DNA from: Azospirillum lipoferum 4B
Lineage (GTDB): Bacteria > Pseudomonadota > Alphaproteobacteria > Azospirillales > Azospirillaceae
NCBI RefSeq assembly: GCF_000283655.1
Contig: NC_016622.1
Span: forward strand, 1,128,501-1,192,500
DNA length: 64,000 nt
Direction of reading: 5' to 3'
The translations under genes were made by a program, and so were the position numbers. Position 1 is the first letter of the stretch; every line of letters starts with the position of its first letter. Below are positions 10,080-18,766 of the stretch, one piece after another. Under the pieces are notes generated by a model. It saw nothing but the letters and a program-made list of their open reading frames with translations, did no database searches and had not been told where the DNA came from.

Positions 10080-10802
10080 ATGAGCTTGCCGGCGCAGATA
10101 CCGCTCGACCTCGGGCACCGGACGGCGATGGGCTGCGAGGACTTCCTCGTGGCGTCCAGCAATGCCGACGCGGTGGCGTGGCTCGACCGCTGGCCGTCCT
10201 GGCCGGCTCCGGCGCTGACCCTGTTCGGACCGGCCGGCTGCGGCAAGACCCATCTGTCCCAGGTCTGGCGCGCCCGCAGCCATGCCGTCATCACAAGGGG
10301 CGAGTTGCTCGACTCGGGCGTGGTGCCGGCGCTGCTGGAGCCCGCCAATGCGGTGGTGGTCGAGGATGCCGACGCGGTGTCCGGCAGGCCGGAGCGGGAA
10401 GAGGCGCTGTTCCACCTCTACAATCTTGCCCGCGAGCAGCATGGCCATCTGCTTTTGCTGTCGCGCAAGGCGCCGTCGCGCTGGCGCACGCGGCTGGCCG
10501 ACCTGCGGTCCCGCATCAAGGGGGCGCCGGCGGTCGAGGTTCGTCCGCCCGACGACGCGCTGCTTGCCGCCGTGCTGGTGAAGCTGTTCGCCGACCGGCA
10601 ATTGCGACCGGGGCTGGAGGTCATCACCTATCTGCTGGCACGGATGGAGCGGTCGCTCGACTTCGCCCGCCGGCTGGTGGCGGCACTGGACCACGCCTCG
10701 CTCGCCGCCCATCGCGGGGTGACCGTGCCACTGGCGCGCGAGGTCCTTTCGGAACTGCAACGGACGGAACCGCAACGATCCGGTTCCAAAACGACCCGCT
10801 GA
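10080..10802 (+). CDS. hdaA: DnaA regulatory inactivator homolog HdaA
   Basis: This 240-residue DnaA-like AAA protein is expected to work with the DNA polymerase sliding clamp to promote DnaA-ATP hydrolysis and prevent re-initiation. It begins with a clamp-binding motif QIPLDL at residues 6-11, followed by Walker A GPAGCGKT at about 50-57 and a Walker B-like VVVEDADAV. It lacks the DnaA DNA-binding domain IV, as expected. The upstream PerM-family gene is the usual neighbour in alphaproteobacteria. Confidence 0.9.
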   Translation: MSLPAQIPLDLGHRTAMGCEDFLVASSNADAVAWLDRWPSWPAPALTLFGPAGCGKTHLSQVWRARSHAVITRGELLDSGVVPALLEPANAVVVEDADAVSGRPEREEALFHLYNLAREQHGHLLLLSRKAPSRWRTRLADLRSRIKGAPAVEVRPPDDALLAAVLVKLFADRQLRPGLEVITYLLARMERSLDFARRLVAALDHASLAAHRGVTVPLAREVLSELQRTEPQRSGSKTTR

Positions 10803-10823
10803 GAACATAAGGAAGGGACGAGC

Positions 10824-11603
10824 ATGGATCTGGGTATCGCCGGCCGCCGCGCCATCGTCTGCGCCGCCAGCAAGGGGCTGGGCCGTGCCTGCGCCTTCGC
10901 GCTGGCCCGCGAGGGCGTGCATGTCACCCTGACCGCCCGCAGCGCCGATGCGCTGGAGGCCACGGCGGAGGAAATCCGCAAGGCGACCGGCGTCACCGTG
11001 ACGACCGCCCCCGGCGACATCACGACGGAAGAGGGACGGGCCGCGGCACTCGCCGCCTGTCCGGAGCCGGACATCCTGGTCAACAATGCCGGCGGGCCGC
11101 CGCCCGGCGATTTCCACGACTGGGACCGCGAGGACTGGATCCGCGCGCTGGACGCCAACATGCTGGCGCCGATCTTCCTGATCAAGGCGACGGTGGACGG
11201 GATGATCGCCCGCCGCTTCGGGCGGATCGTCAACATCACCTCGGCCGCGGTGCGGGCACCGATTCCGATCCTCGGTTTGTCGAACGGTGCGCGCAGCGGG
11301 CTGACCGGATTCGTCGCCGGCCTGTCGCGCCAGACGGTGAAGCACAACGTCACCATCAACAACCTGCTGCCCGGCCCGTTCGAGACCGACCGCCTGCGCA
11401 AGACCATGGAGGGCGGAGCCAAGGCCGCCGGCCGCAGCATCGACGAAGAGATGGACCTCCGCCGCAAGGGAAACCCCGCCGGGCGATTCGGGGATCCGGA
11501 GGAGTTCGGGGCAGCCTGTGCCTTCCTCTGCGCGGCGAGTTCCGGTTTCATGACCGGCCAGAACATCCTTTTGGACGGCGGAGCCTATCCGGGCACCATG
11601 TAA
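10824..11603 (+). CDS. Atypical short-chain dehydrogenase (no YxxxK)
   Basis: This is a 259-residue SDR fold protein starting 21 bases after hdaA. The dinucleotide loop reads CAASKGLG rather than TGxxxGxG, NNAGG is intact, and serine is present in NITSAAVR. Where the catalytic YxxxK should be, the sequence reads LGLSNGARSGLTG, so the usual Tyr and Lys are absent. This is a recognised divergent FabG-like subgroup often labelled 3-oxoacyl-ACP reductase; activity and substrate are uncertain. The C terminus has the FLCAASSGFMTGQNILLDGG motif typical of FabG-like proteins. Confidence 0.82.
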   Translation: MDLGIAGRRAIVCAASKGLGRACAFALAREGVHVTLTARSADALEATAEEIRKATGVTVTTAPGDITTEEGRAAALAACPEPDILVNNAGGPPPGDFHDWDREDWIRALDANMLAPIFLIKATVDGMIARRFGRIVNITSAAVRAPIPILGLSNGARSGLTGFVAGLSRQTVKHNVTINNLLPGPFETDRLRKTMEGGAKAAGRSIDEEMDLRRKGNPAGRFGDPEEFGAACAFLCAASSGFMTGQNILLDGGAYPGTM

Positions 11604-11717
11604 AGGGGCGGTCGAGGGACGGGAAAGCCCCCGCGTCTCAAGTTTGTCCCTCCAATTCGCATCAAAATCCGCCCATCGTCACAGGCCATTAAGAAACGAC
11701 CGCGGGAAGGGGGCTTC

Positions 11718-11761
11718 GGCACCGCTTCCCCGGTCCGCCGGTTCGCAAGCGCGGCGGTGCC
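11718..11761 (+). other. Inverted repeat in the leader of the MarR-type gene
   Basis: GGCACCGC at 11718-11725 is the exact complement of GCGGTGCC at 11754-11761. It lies about 45 bases upstream of the regulator start and could form a leader hairpin; no T tract follows. The rest of the 200-base gap shows nothing definite. Confidence 0.35.
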
Positions 11762-11804
11762 GCAGAGACCGGACAACGGCTGAAAAGCCACTGGCACAGG
11801 AACG

Positions 11805-12293
11805 ATGAGCATGCAGCAGAGCGTGGCGGTCCCCGCGGTCTACACCGACCTTGGCCGCGTCATGGAAAGCATCACCCGCCGCTTCCTCGACGTGCTTCGG
11901 ATGGAGCTGGCCCGGATCGGCGTGACCGACCTCAGCCCGACGCAGGCCCTGATGCTGCTGCACATCGGCACCGAGGAACTGTCGGTCCGCGATCTGCTGG
12001 AGCGCGGCTATTACCTGGGCTCCAACGCCTCCTACAATCTGAAGCATCTGGTGGAAGCCGGCTATGTCGACCGCAGCCCGTCACTGCGCGACCGGCGGGC
12101 CGCGCGGCTCAAGCTGTCGGAACAGGGGCTGGCCACCTGCGAGGCGCTGAAGAAGCTGGAAGCGGCGCGGGCCGACAGCCTGCTGCGCAGCGACAGCGAC
12201 GGCGCCGATTTCGAGACCACCTACCGCACGCTGCGGCGGCTGGAGCGCGCCTGGACCGACCTGATCCGCTACGACGACGCCGATCCGGCCTGA
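11805..12293 (+). CDS. MarR-type winged-helix regulator (LdtR-like)
   Basis: This 162-residue protein has a winged helix with the recognition region YLGSNASYNLKHLVEAGYVD and wing DRRAARLKLSEQG. This region closely follows the LdtR group of alphaproteobacterial MarR proteins, which in Liberibacter and Sinorhizobium controls an L,D-transpeptidase gene and stress responses. No L,D-transpeptidase gene is adjacent here, so the target is unknown. It is preceded by an inverted repeat and followed by a short membrane peptide gene. Confidence 0.82.
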   Translation: MSMQQSVAVPAVYTDLGRVMESITRRFLDVLRMELARIGVTDLSPTQALMLLHIGTEELSVRDLLERGYYLGSNASYNLKHLVEAGYVDRSPSLRDRRAARLKLSEQGLATCEALKKLEAARADSLLRSDSDGADFETTYRTLRRLERAWTDLIRYDDADPA

Positions 12294-12473
12294 ATTCCGG
12301 CTGGAAATTTTCGAGCGTCCGACACGTAATCTTATACTCACCTACCTGTTCGATCTGTGTCCGGAAGGGAACAATCGGGCTCATAACGGGAACATAGGCA
12401 GAACTATGCGGTTGCCGTTCGGCGTCCGTTCTGGTAGCCATACTGGAACAAGACGCGAACAATGGAGGTTGGC

Positions 12474-12572
12474 ATGTCGGTTCTGGCTTTCCTGCGTGAA
12501 TGCATGACCCTCGCCCTGTTCCTCGCCGTGCTCTATGGCTGGGCAACGGTCGGGCCGATTCTGATCGGCTGA
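12474..12572 (+). CDS. 32-residue predicted membrane peptide
   Basis: A short reading frame starts MSVLAFLRECMTL and continues through one hydrophobic helix to a GPILIG end. It has a strong ribosome binding site (GGAGG, about seven bases before ATG), which makes it more convincing than its size alone. No family is recognised. It lies between the LdtR-like regulator and the AAA ATPase gene on the same strand, and could be a small inner-membrane protein. Confidence 0.6.
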   Translation: MSVLAFLRECMTLALFLAVLYGWATVGPILIG

Positions 12573-12777
12573 GCGGGCCTATGGCGTCGGGGCGGCAGCC
12601 CCGTCGGAAGAGGTCCCCGAACGAGGGATGCCGCGTCGGTATTATATCCGAAATCCCAGCCCACCCCGGCCGGCACAGCGCTTACATCGTGAACACGCGG
12701 AACCGTTCCTGGCCCGACAGAGAAGCCGAAAGGGGAACGGCTCCGCGAACGCCGACAACGCGTGGGGATTGGGACGG

Positions 12778-14454
12778 ATGCGGAATTTCTTTCGGAAGCG
12801 TCGCTCGGCCGCTGTGGCGGACGAACGGATGCCGGCGGCTGGCGGTGCGGGTCTCGGCGGTAGCGGACTTGGTGGCGGCCCGGCCGGCAGCGGCCTTGCT
12901 GGAAACGGTCCCTCCGGCAGTGGAATGGGCATGACCGGACCGGGAATGTCTGGGCCGGGGATCTCAGGCCCTGGGCCTGCCGCCGCCAACTTCCCCAATA
13001 CACCCGGATTCTCCCGGCCCGGCGGGACGCTCCTGCGTCCGGTCGACGGGGGGCATGGCGGAGGACTGGGACGCGGCGGGTTCGAGGCGATGCGCGGTCC
13101 CGCAGCACCGCGTCAGCCCGACATCATCGACAACGACGCCACCGGCGACCGCCGCGGCCACATGTTCCCGCAGCCCGGCGGGCGCGACGCAGAAAGCGAG
13201 CACGACCTGCCGCGCTTCACCATGTCGGTCAACGGCGGCTATCGCGGCGGCATGGGCGCCAACGCGCCCGCCATGCTGAAGGGCCTGACGCCGGAGCTGA
13301 ACGGCCTGCTGCGCGAAGCCTTCACCCCGACCCGGCCGAAGCAGCAGTTGAACGGGCTGTTCATCGGCCGCAACGACACGCTCCGCCGCATCATCTCGGC
13401 AATCGAGGAGGAGAGGGCGCATGTCATCCTGTATGGCGACCGCGGCCGCGGCAAGACCTCCGTCGCCAATGCGATCGAGAAGATCGCCGGGCAGGCCGGC
13501 TATCTGTCGTTGAAGCTGACCTGCAGCGGCGAACTGAGCTTCGAGGACATCTTCAGGCACTTCCTGAAGAAGATTCCTTCCACCTATTACCGCTCCGCGC
13601 TCGACAACCCGTTCGCGGCCCGTCGCAACTTCGCCAGCCTGAACGAGCTGCTGCCGGACGGCACCTTCAGCGTCACCGAACTGAACGAGGTGCTGGCTGG
13701 CATCCACGCCACCCATGTGTTGCTGATCCTGGACGAGTACGACCGCGTCCTGGACGAGGATTTCCGCAACAAGCTGGCGGAGCTGTTCAAGAACCTGACC
13801 GACAGCTCGATCCCCGTCACCCTGCTGGTGGTCGGCGTCGCCGAGAATCTGGACCAGTTGCTGGGCAAGCATCCGTCGATCCAGCGGTCGCTGGTGCCGG
13901 TGCATCTGCCGCTGATGACCGATCAGGAGATCGGCCGGCTGATCCAGGCCGGTGCCCAGAATGCCGGGATCGAGTTCGCGCCCGACGTGGTGCGGCGGAT
14001 CGCCGAGTTCGTGCGCGGGCTGCCTTACTACGCCCAGCTTCTCGGCCTGCATGCGGCGCGCAGCGCCGTCAGCCGCGGCAGCAAGCTGGTGGAGCGGCCG
14101 GATCTGGCCTATGCCGTCGCCCGCTGCCTGCAGGAGGCCGAGCGCGGCATCGTCGAGAGCTATGCCCGCGCGCTGGCCGCCGACCGCCGTGCGGAGCTGG
14201 AGGACGCGCTGCTGGCCGCCGCCCTGTGCCCGGCGGATGCCTATGGCGTGTTCGACCCCGACGATCTGGCGGGCGAAAGCGGCGAGTTGCCGAGTGCCGC
14301 GACGCTGGACCTGCTGAAACGCCTGACCCGCGAGGACCATGGCGGCGTCCTGGCCCCGATGGTGGAGCCGGGCCTGGAACGGTACCGCTTCCGCAATCAG
14401 ATGATGCGTCAGTACGTCCTGATGCGTCAGGCGAGCGAGCGCGGCCAGATCTGA
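12778..14454 (+). CDS. Orc1/Cdc6-like AAA ATPase with Gly-rich N-terminal region
   Basis: This is a protein of about 558 residues with two parts. The first 170 residues are disordered, with Gly/Ser/Pro repeats such as GSGLGGG and SGPGISGPGP. From about residue 195 follows an AAA_16/Orc-like ATPase: RPKQQLNGLFIGR entry, Walker A GDRGRGKTS, Walker B LLILDEYDRV, and a C-terminal winged-helix-like part. Such proteins are conserved in Rhodospirillales without known function. I prefer ATG 12778 (MRNFFRKRRS) to an upstream start at 12628, which would add 50 non-conserved residues. A terminator follows. Confidence 0.75.
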   Translation: MRNFFRKRRSAAVADERMPAAGGAGLGGSGLGGGPAGSGLAGNGPSGSGMGMTGPGMSGPGISGPGPAAANFPNTPGFSRPGGTLLRPVDGGHGGGLGRGGFEAMRGPAAPRQPDIIDNDATGDRRGHMFPQPGGRDAESEHDLPRFTMSVNGGYRGGMGANAPAMLKGLTPELNGLLREAFTPTRPKQQLNGLFIGRNDTLRRIISAIEEERAHVILYGDRGRGKTSVANAIEKIAGQAGYLSLKLTCSGELSFEDIFRHFLKKIPSTYYRSALDNPFAARRNFASLNELLPDGTFSVTELNEVLAGIHATHVLLILDEYDRVLDEDFRNKLAELFKNLTDSSIPVTLLVVGVAENLDQLLGKHPSIQRSLVPVHLPLMTDQEIGRLIQAGAQNAGIEFAPDVVRRIAEFVRGLPYYAQLLGLHAARSAVSRGSKLVERPDLAYAVARCLQEAERGIVESYARALAADRRAELEDALLAAALCPADAYGVFDPDDLAGESGELPSAATLDLLKRLTREDHGGVLAPMVEPGLERYRFRNQMMRQYVLMRQASERGQI

Positions 14455-14479
14455 TCCATCCCCGATCAGGCCGTCCTTC

Positions 14480-14516
14480 GGCCCTTCCCCGGCAACGGGG
14501 GAGGGCCACTCTTTTT
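14480..14516 (+). terminator. Rho-independent terminator after the AAA ATPase gene
   Basis: GCCCTTCCCC pairs with a GGGGGAGGGC arm across a short loop, and CTTTTT follows closely. It sits between convergent genes, 25 bases after the ATPase stop. Confidence 0.7.
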
Positions 14517-14529
14517 CAGGGGAGCCGCG

Positions 14530-15354
14530 TTACAGATAGGCGGCGCGGCGTCTGCCGGTGGCCTTCTGCCACGACCATTCGACGACCGCGCTCATCAGCC
14601 GCTCCAGCCCCGGCTTCACCTCGGCCGCCAGATCGGGGCGGAACCGGTAGGGAGCATCCTCGTCCATATAGGTGGACTGGGTCAGCTCCAGCTGGATGGC
14701 GTGGATGTTCTCGTCCGGCTTGCCGTAGCTGCGGATGATGTAGCCGCCGCGCATGCGGCCGTTCAATGCGGCAGAGTAACGTTCCGATGCCGAAAGGACA
14801 TTCATCAGACGGGCGACCAGCGGCTGTGCGGCGCTGCTGCCGTCGCCGGTCCCCAGGTTGAAGTCGGGCAGGGTGCCGTCGAAGAAGCGCGGAACCCGGC
14901 TGCGCACGGAATGGGCGTCGAACAGCACCGCGACCCCGAAGCGGTCGCGCAGGGCGCGCAGCTCGCTGTGCAGCTGGTCGTGATAGGGGCGCCAGTAGGC
15001 GCCGACCCGCCGTTCGATCTCCGTCCGGTCGGGCTCGTGGCCGGGGCGATAGATCGGCGCACGGTCGAAGCTGGTCAGCGGGCAGAGTTCCGTCGGATCG
15101 AGGCCGGGCTGGGCGACGAGACCGTTGGGATCGCGGTTCAGGTCCACCACGTAGCGCGAACAGAGCGCTGTCAGGAAACCGATTCCGAGCGCAGGGGCGA
15201 AATGATACAACCGGTCAAGGTGCCGGTCGACATCGGGCTGCGCCAGCCCGTGTTCCGTCATCGTCGCGGCGATGTCCGGTGGAATCAGGGTCCCGACATG
15301 CGGAATGCTGAGCAGGACCGGCGTTTCGCCTGGCTGGAAGCGGAAGGTTTCCAT
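14530..15354 (-). CDS. N-formylglutamate amidohydrolase family protein
   Basis: This is a 274-residue zinc hydrolase of the N-formylglutamate deformylase family, which releases formate from N-formyl-L-glutamate in histidine breakdown. Visible motifs are LLSIPHVGTLIPP, YVVDLNRDPNG, LFDAHSVRSRVP and the C-terminal QLELTQSTYMDE. No other hut genes are in the window, so a role outside histidine use is possible. It is convergent with the AAA ATPase gene. Confidence 0.85.
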   Translation of the reverse strand: METFRFQPGETPVLLSIPHVGTLIPPDIAATMTEHGLAQPDVDRHLDRLYHFAPALGIGFLTALCSRYVVDLNRDPNGLVAQPGLDPTELCPLTSFDRAPIYRPGHEPDRTEIERRVGAYWRPYHDQLHSELRALRDRFGVAVLFDAHSVRSRVPRFFDGTLPDFNLGTGDGSSAAQPLVARLMNVLSASERYSAALNGRMRGGYIIRSYGKPDENIHAIQLELTQSTYMDEDAPYRFRPDLAAEVKPGLERLMSAVVEWSWQKATGRRRAAYL

Positions 15355-15722
15355 GGCTCGTCTCGTTACGGGAACGGCTGGCTCAGGGCTGTGTGCAGTG
15401 CGGCAGCGACAGCCGGTGGACTATGGGGCGCGTTGCCGTATTCCGTCAAACACATTGCGTTTTATTGAAACCTGCGGTGACGGCGCACAAGGTGACCCTG
15501 TCCTTCCGAACCGCATTCCCTACCAACGCGCACCGAATTGGCCGTTGACCGGACGCTCGACTTGCCGGACACTCCCGCGAAATCGGCGACCGCCCGGCAG
15601 AAGGCGGCGCCCAGCACCGGATCGAGCTGTCCCCCGGCGACCGGACCGAAGACTTCCAAAACACACGGCGCCCCGATTTCGCAGCCCCGGTGACGAAGCA
15701 ACGCAGCAGGGGAGAAGCGACC
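15355..15722. other. Intergenic stretch without a recognisable gene
   Basis: About 370 bases separate the divergent formylglutamate hydrolase gene from the first gene of the polysaccharide block. I see no RNA gene, repeat or convincing short reading frame. A locally AT-rich patch (GCGTTTTATTGAAACC near 15460) could hold promoters for the divergent genes. Confidence 0.4.
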
Positions 15723-16226
15723 ATGAACACCGCCACCCGTCTTGGCGCGGCCATGCCCGGCCGGCGCCAGATCTTGTTGCCGCTCGCGCTGGCACCCGTC
15801 GCCGGCTGGGCGGTATGGGCCGCCGGCACAGCCGATGCGCCCAGCCACCCCGCCGGACCCTTCCACCTGCCGCTGGACGAGACCACGGCGCTGTGGCGCG
15901 ACCTCGGCGCGGTCCGGCTGGGGGGCCTTGCCGGCGATCCGCAGTTTCCGGTCAAGGTCTCCGCCCTGGACGGCCGTACCGTCACCGTCCGCGGCTTCAT
16001 GGTTCCGCTGACCGGCGGCACCGCCCACAACCGCTTCATCCTGTCCGCCAATCCGATGGGCTGCCCCGCCTGCGAAAGCCCCGGACCGGCCGGCATGATG
16101 CATGTCCACTCCTCCATCGCCTTACCCTCCACCAGGGAACCGGTGACGCTGACCGGCACCCTGCGCCTGCGTCCGCAGGAAGGGCTCTTCTACCGGTTGG
16201 ATCGCGCCGAACAGCGCTGGGCCTGA
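15723..16226 (+). CDS. Exported protein of unknown function (DUF3299-like)
   Basis: This is a 167-residue protein with a signal-like N terminus, GRRQILLPLALAPVAG, which has a twin-arginine flavour. The mature part contains VRGFMVPLTGG, a CxxC in MGCPACESPG and MMHVHSS, a pattern reminiscent of DUF3299 proteins that carry similar Cys/His segments. Metal binding is possible but inferred. ATG 15723 has GGGGAGAAG upstream, which decides the start. It lies 31 bases before the polymerase-like gene and opens the polysaccharide block. Confidence 0.6.
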   Translation: MNTATRLGAAMPGRRQILLPLALAPVAGWAVWAAGTADAPSHPAGPFHLPLDETTALWRDLGAVRLGGLAGDPQFPVKVSALDGRTVTVRGFMVPLTGGTAHNRFILSANPMGCPACESPGPAGMMHVHSSIALPSTREPVTLTGTLRLRPQEGLFYRLDRAEQRWA

Positions 16227-16257
16227 CCCGCAAGGCCGCTACGCCGCCGGTGCGGCG

Positions 16258-17481
16258 GTGACGGCGGCGACCGGGCTTCCCCTGGCTTCGGCGGCGGCCA
16301 TGGCGGCGGCACTGCTGCTGTATGGCGGCGTCAGCGTTCCGGCGCCGCCGTCCCTGCGCTGGGGCGAGGCCGCCATCGGCCTGCTGATCCTGCTGTCCAT
16401 CGGCTGGAGACGGCCCCTGATGGTGGCGACCGGCCATGCCCTGCGCGACTCGGGCGATGCGGCCTGGATGCCCGTTGCGGTCGCCGCGCTGGGCTGGCTG
16501 CTGTGGGTGCCGCTGCTGCGTGGGGCGTCGCTGGGCTGGGAGGCGGCGGACATCCTGCGCGACGTGGTGCCGCTGTTCTATCTGTTCCTGCCCGTGCTGC
16601 TGGTTCCCGCGTTGCGGCGCGCCGGCGCCTGGGCTGTGCGCCTTCTGGCCGGCGGGCTGGCGCTTGCCGGGCTGCTGCTGGCCTTGCGCTGGTGGAAGCA
16701 GGCGGATTGGGGGTTCGGTGCCGTCGGCACGCGGGCGATGGCGGATGGGGGTTCCTATCTGCTGAATGCCCCATCGGTGCTGTTCGCCGCGGTGGCGTTG
16801 CCGGCGCTGGCGCTTTCGCTGGCGGCGGCCGGGGGATCGTTCAGGCGCTGGATCCCGGCACTCGCCTGCGCCGCCGGGGGAGCGCTCTGCCTCGGCGCCC
16901 TGGCGGGGGCCGTCCACCGCACCGCCCTGGGGCTGGCGGCGCTGTCGCTGGCGATGGTCGCCCTGTGGTGGGTGCGGCGGCGCCCCTGGCTGGCGGTGCC
17001 GCTGCTGCTGGCGGCCGGCTTCGTCGTCCTGCCCGCCGGGGATGCGCTGGTCGGGGCCTGGCAACAGGTGGCGGAGAAGACCCGGCTGACCGGGGCCAAC
17101 ACGCGCTGGGAGGAAGCGGCGGCGGTGATCGACCATGCCGTCTCGTCGCCCTGGGCCCTGCTGTTCGGCGATGGGTGGGGAGCGCGGATCGCGAATCCGG
17201 CCGTCGGTGGATGGCGGGTCAGCTACACCCACACGCTGGTCAGCTACAGCCTGTTGAAGACCGGGCTTCTGGGCATGCTGGCGCTTGCAGCCTATCTGTG
17301 CGCCCTGGTCCGTCCCTGGCGCCGCCTGCTGGCCGAGGATCCGCCGCTGGCCATGGCGGTGGTGCCGCCACTGCTCATGGCGCTCTGCCTCCATACCAGT
17401 TTCAAGTATCTCGACACCGGCGTCATCCTGTCGCTGATGCTTTTGGCGTCCGAACTCAGGAAAGGGTTGTCCGAGCCATAG
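16258..17481 (+). CDS. O-antigen ligase/polymerase-like membrane protein
   Basis: This is a 407-residue protein made of about ten to eleven hydrophobic helices with a larger non-membrane loop late in the sequence (EKTRLTGANTRWEEAAAVI to GDGWGARIANP). This is the layout of Wzy polymerases and WaaL ligases, which link sugar repeats in the periplasm. The loop carries arginine and histidine residues typical of the group (R in TRW, H in YTHT). Neighbouring glycosyltransferase and Wzz-like genes support a role in polymerising exopolysaccharide. Start GTG 16258 is uncertain. Confidence 0.7.
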   Translation: MTAATGLPLASAAAMAAALLLYGGVSVPAPPSLRWGEAAIGLLILLSIGWRRPLMVATGHALRDSGDAAWMPVAVAALGWLLWVPLLRGASLGWEAADILRDVVPLFYLFLPVLLVPALRRAGAWAVRLLAGGLALAGLLLALRWWKQADWGFGAVGTRAMADGGSYLLNAPSVLFAAVALPALALSLAAAGGSFRRWIPALACAAGGALCLGALAGAVHRTALGLAALSLAMVALWWVRRRPWLAVPLLLAAGFVVLPAGDALVGAWQQVAEKTRLTGANTRWEEAAAVIDHAVSSPWALLFGDGWGARIANPAVGGWRVSYTHTLVSYSLLKTGLLGMLALAAYLCALVRPWRRLLAEDPPLAMAVVPPLLMALCLHTSFKYLDTGVILSLMLLASELRKGLSEP

Positions 17482-17500
17482 AGCGCAAGCATACTTTCGC

Positions 17501-18766
17501 GTGCAATTCAGGCTTTGGTGCGCTGTGACGCTCGGCAGACCTTCCATCCTGTTCGTCAATCGGGTGTTCCCGCCGGACCGCGGGGCGACCGGGCGTTGCC
17601 TTCACGATCTGGCGACCCGTATGGCGGCTGCGGGCTGGCGGGTCACGGTGGTCGCGGATGGCGCGGAGTCGCGCGTCGATTCGCCGGCGGGCATCGCGCT
17701 CCATCGGACCGGCGGCAATGTGCCGGAAGGGGAGCGGCCGGACGCCCGCGCGTATCTCGACTCGCTGTGCCGACTGACCGGCCTCGCCCTGCGCCTGCCG
17801 CGCCACGACGTGGTGGTGACGATGACCGACCCGCCGATGCTGGCGCTTGCCGGGCCGATGTTGGCTGCACGCCACGGCGCGGCATCGCTGCACTGGTGCC
17901 AGGATCTCTATCCGGATCTGCTGCCGGTGCTGGGGGTGCGCATGCCGTCGATTCTCCGCCGGCTCGCCGGGCGGGGCATAGCCCGGGCATTGCGCCGTCA
18001 CGACGGTGTGATCGCAATCGGACGCTGCATGCGCGACCGGATCGCGGCCATGGGCGTGAAGGGGGAGCGGCTGTGCCTTCTGCCCAACTGGCCCGATCCC
18101 GTCATCCGCCCTCTGCCAAAGCCGGGGAACGGATTCCGCAACTTGCCGGGGGGCTTGGAAGGTGAAAGCCGCTTTCTGGTCGCCTATTCCGGCACGCTCG
18201 GCCTCGCCCACCCGATGGACGGCGTGGTGGAGGCGGCGGCACGGCTGCAGGACAGCGACCCGACCATCCTGTTCCTGCTGATCGGGGAGGGGCGGGGATT
18301 CGCCGCGGTGGAGGGGGAGGCGCGTCGCCGTGGCCTGCGCAACCTGCGGCGCATACCCTGGCAGCCGGCCGACCGGCTGGCGGAGAGCCTGTCGACCGCC
18401 GACCTGCATCTCGTGACGATGCACCCGGCGGCGGAAGGGATGCTGGTGCCGAGCAAGCTGGTCGGCGTCCAGGCGGTGGGGCGCCCCTGCCTGTTCCTGG
18501 GGCCACGGGGGAGCGAAGCCGCCGCGCGGGTCGGCGGCTGCGGACTCGTCATCGATCCGTTCGACGGTGCTGCCATCGCCGATGCGGTCCGCTCCTATGC
18601 CGCCGATCCGCTGCGTTGCGCGGCAGAGGGCGCGCACGCCGCCCGCCAATCCGCCGCCTGGACGGCCGACGGCGCGGCAACCGCCTTCGCCGCTATCGCC
18701 GAACGCCTGCTGCCGGCGCGGCGGATCACCCCGCCGATGATCGCAAGGCCACTGCACAATGCCTGA
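17501..18766 (+). CDS. Glycosyltransferase family 4 (GT-B fold)
   Basis: This is a protein of about 420 residues with the two Rossmann domains of GT4 enzymes. N-terminal ILFVNRVFPPDRGATGR is the acceptor side, and LVAYSGTLGLAHPMDGVVEA and the late PSKLVGVQAVGRPCLF belong to the nucleotide-sugar domain. It would transfer a sugar onto a lipid-linked intermediate at the cytoplasmic membrane. The GTG at 17525 (eight residues shorter) fits the family start better; neither has a clear ribosome binding site. Its end overlaps the Wzz-like gene by eight bases. Confidence 0.82.
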   Translation: MQFRLWCAVTLGRPSILFVNRVFPPDRGATGRCLHDLATRMAAAGWRVTVVADGAESRVDSPAGIALHRTGGNVPEGERPDARAYLDSLCRLTGLALRLPRHDVVVTMTDPPMLALAGPMLAARHGAASLHWCQDLYPDLLPVLGVRMPSILRRLAGRGIARALRRHDGVIAIGRCMRDRIAAMGVKGERLCLLPNWPDPVIRPLPKPGNGFRNLPGGLEGESRFLVAYSGTLGLAHPMDGVVEAAARLQDSDPTILFLLIGEGRGFAAVEGEARRRGLRNLRRIPWQPADRLAESLSTADLHLVTMHPAAEGMLVPSKLVGVQAVGRPCLFLGPRGSEAAARVGGCGLVIDPFDGAAIADAVRSYAADPLRCAAEGAHAARQSAAWTADGAATAFAAIAERLLPARRITPPMIARPLHNA

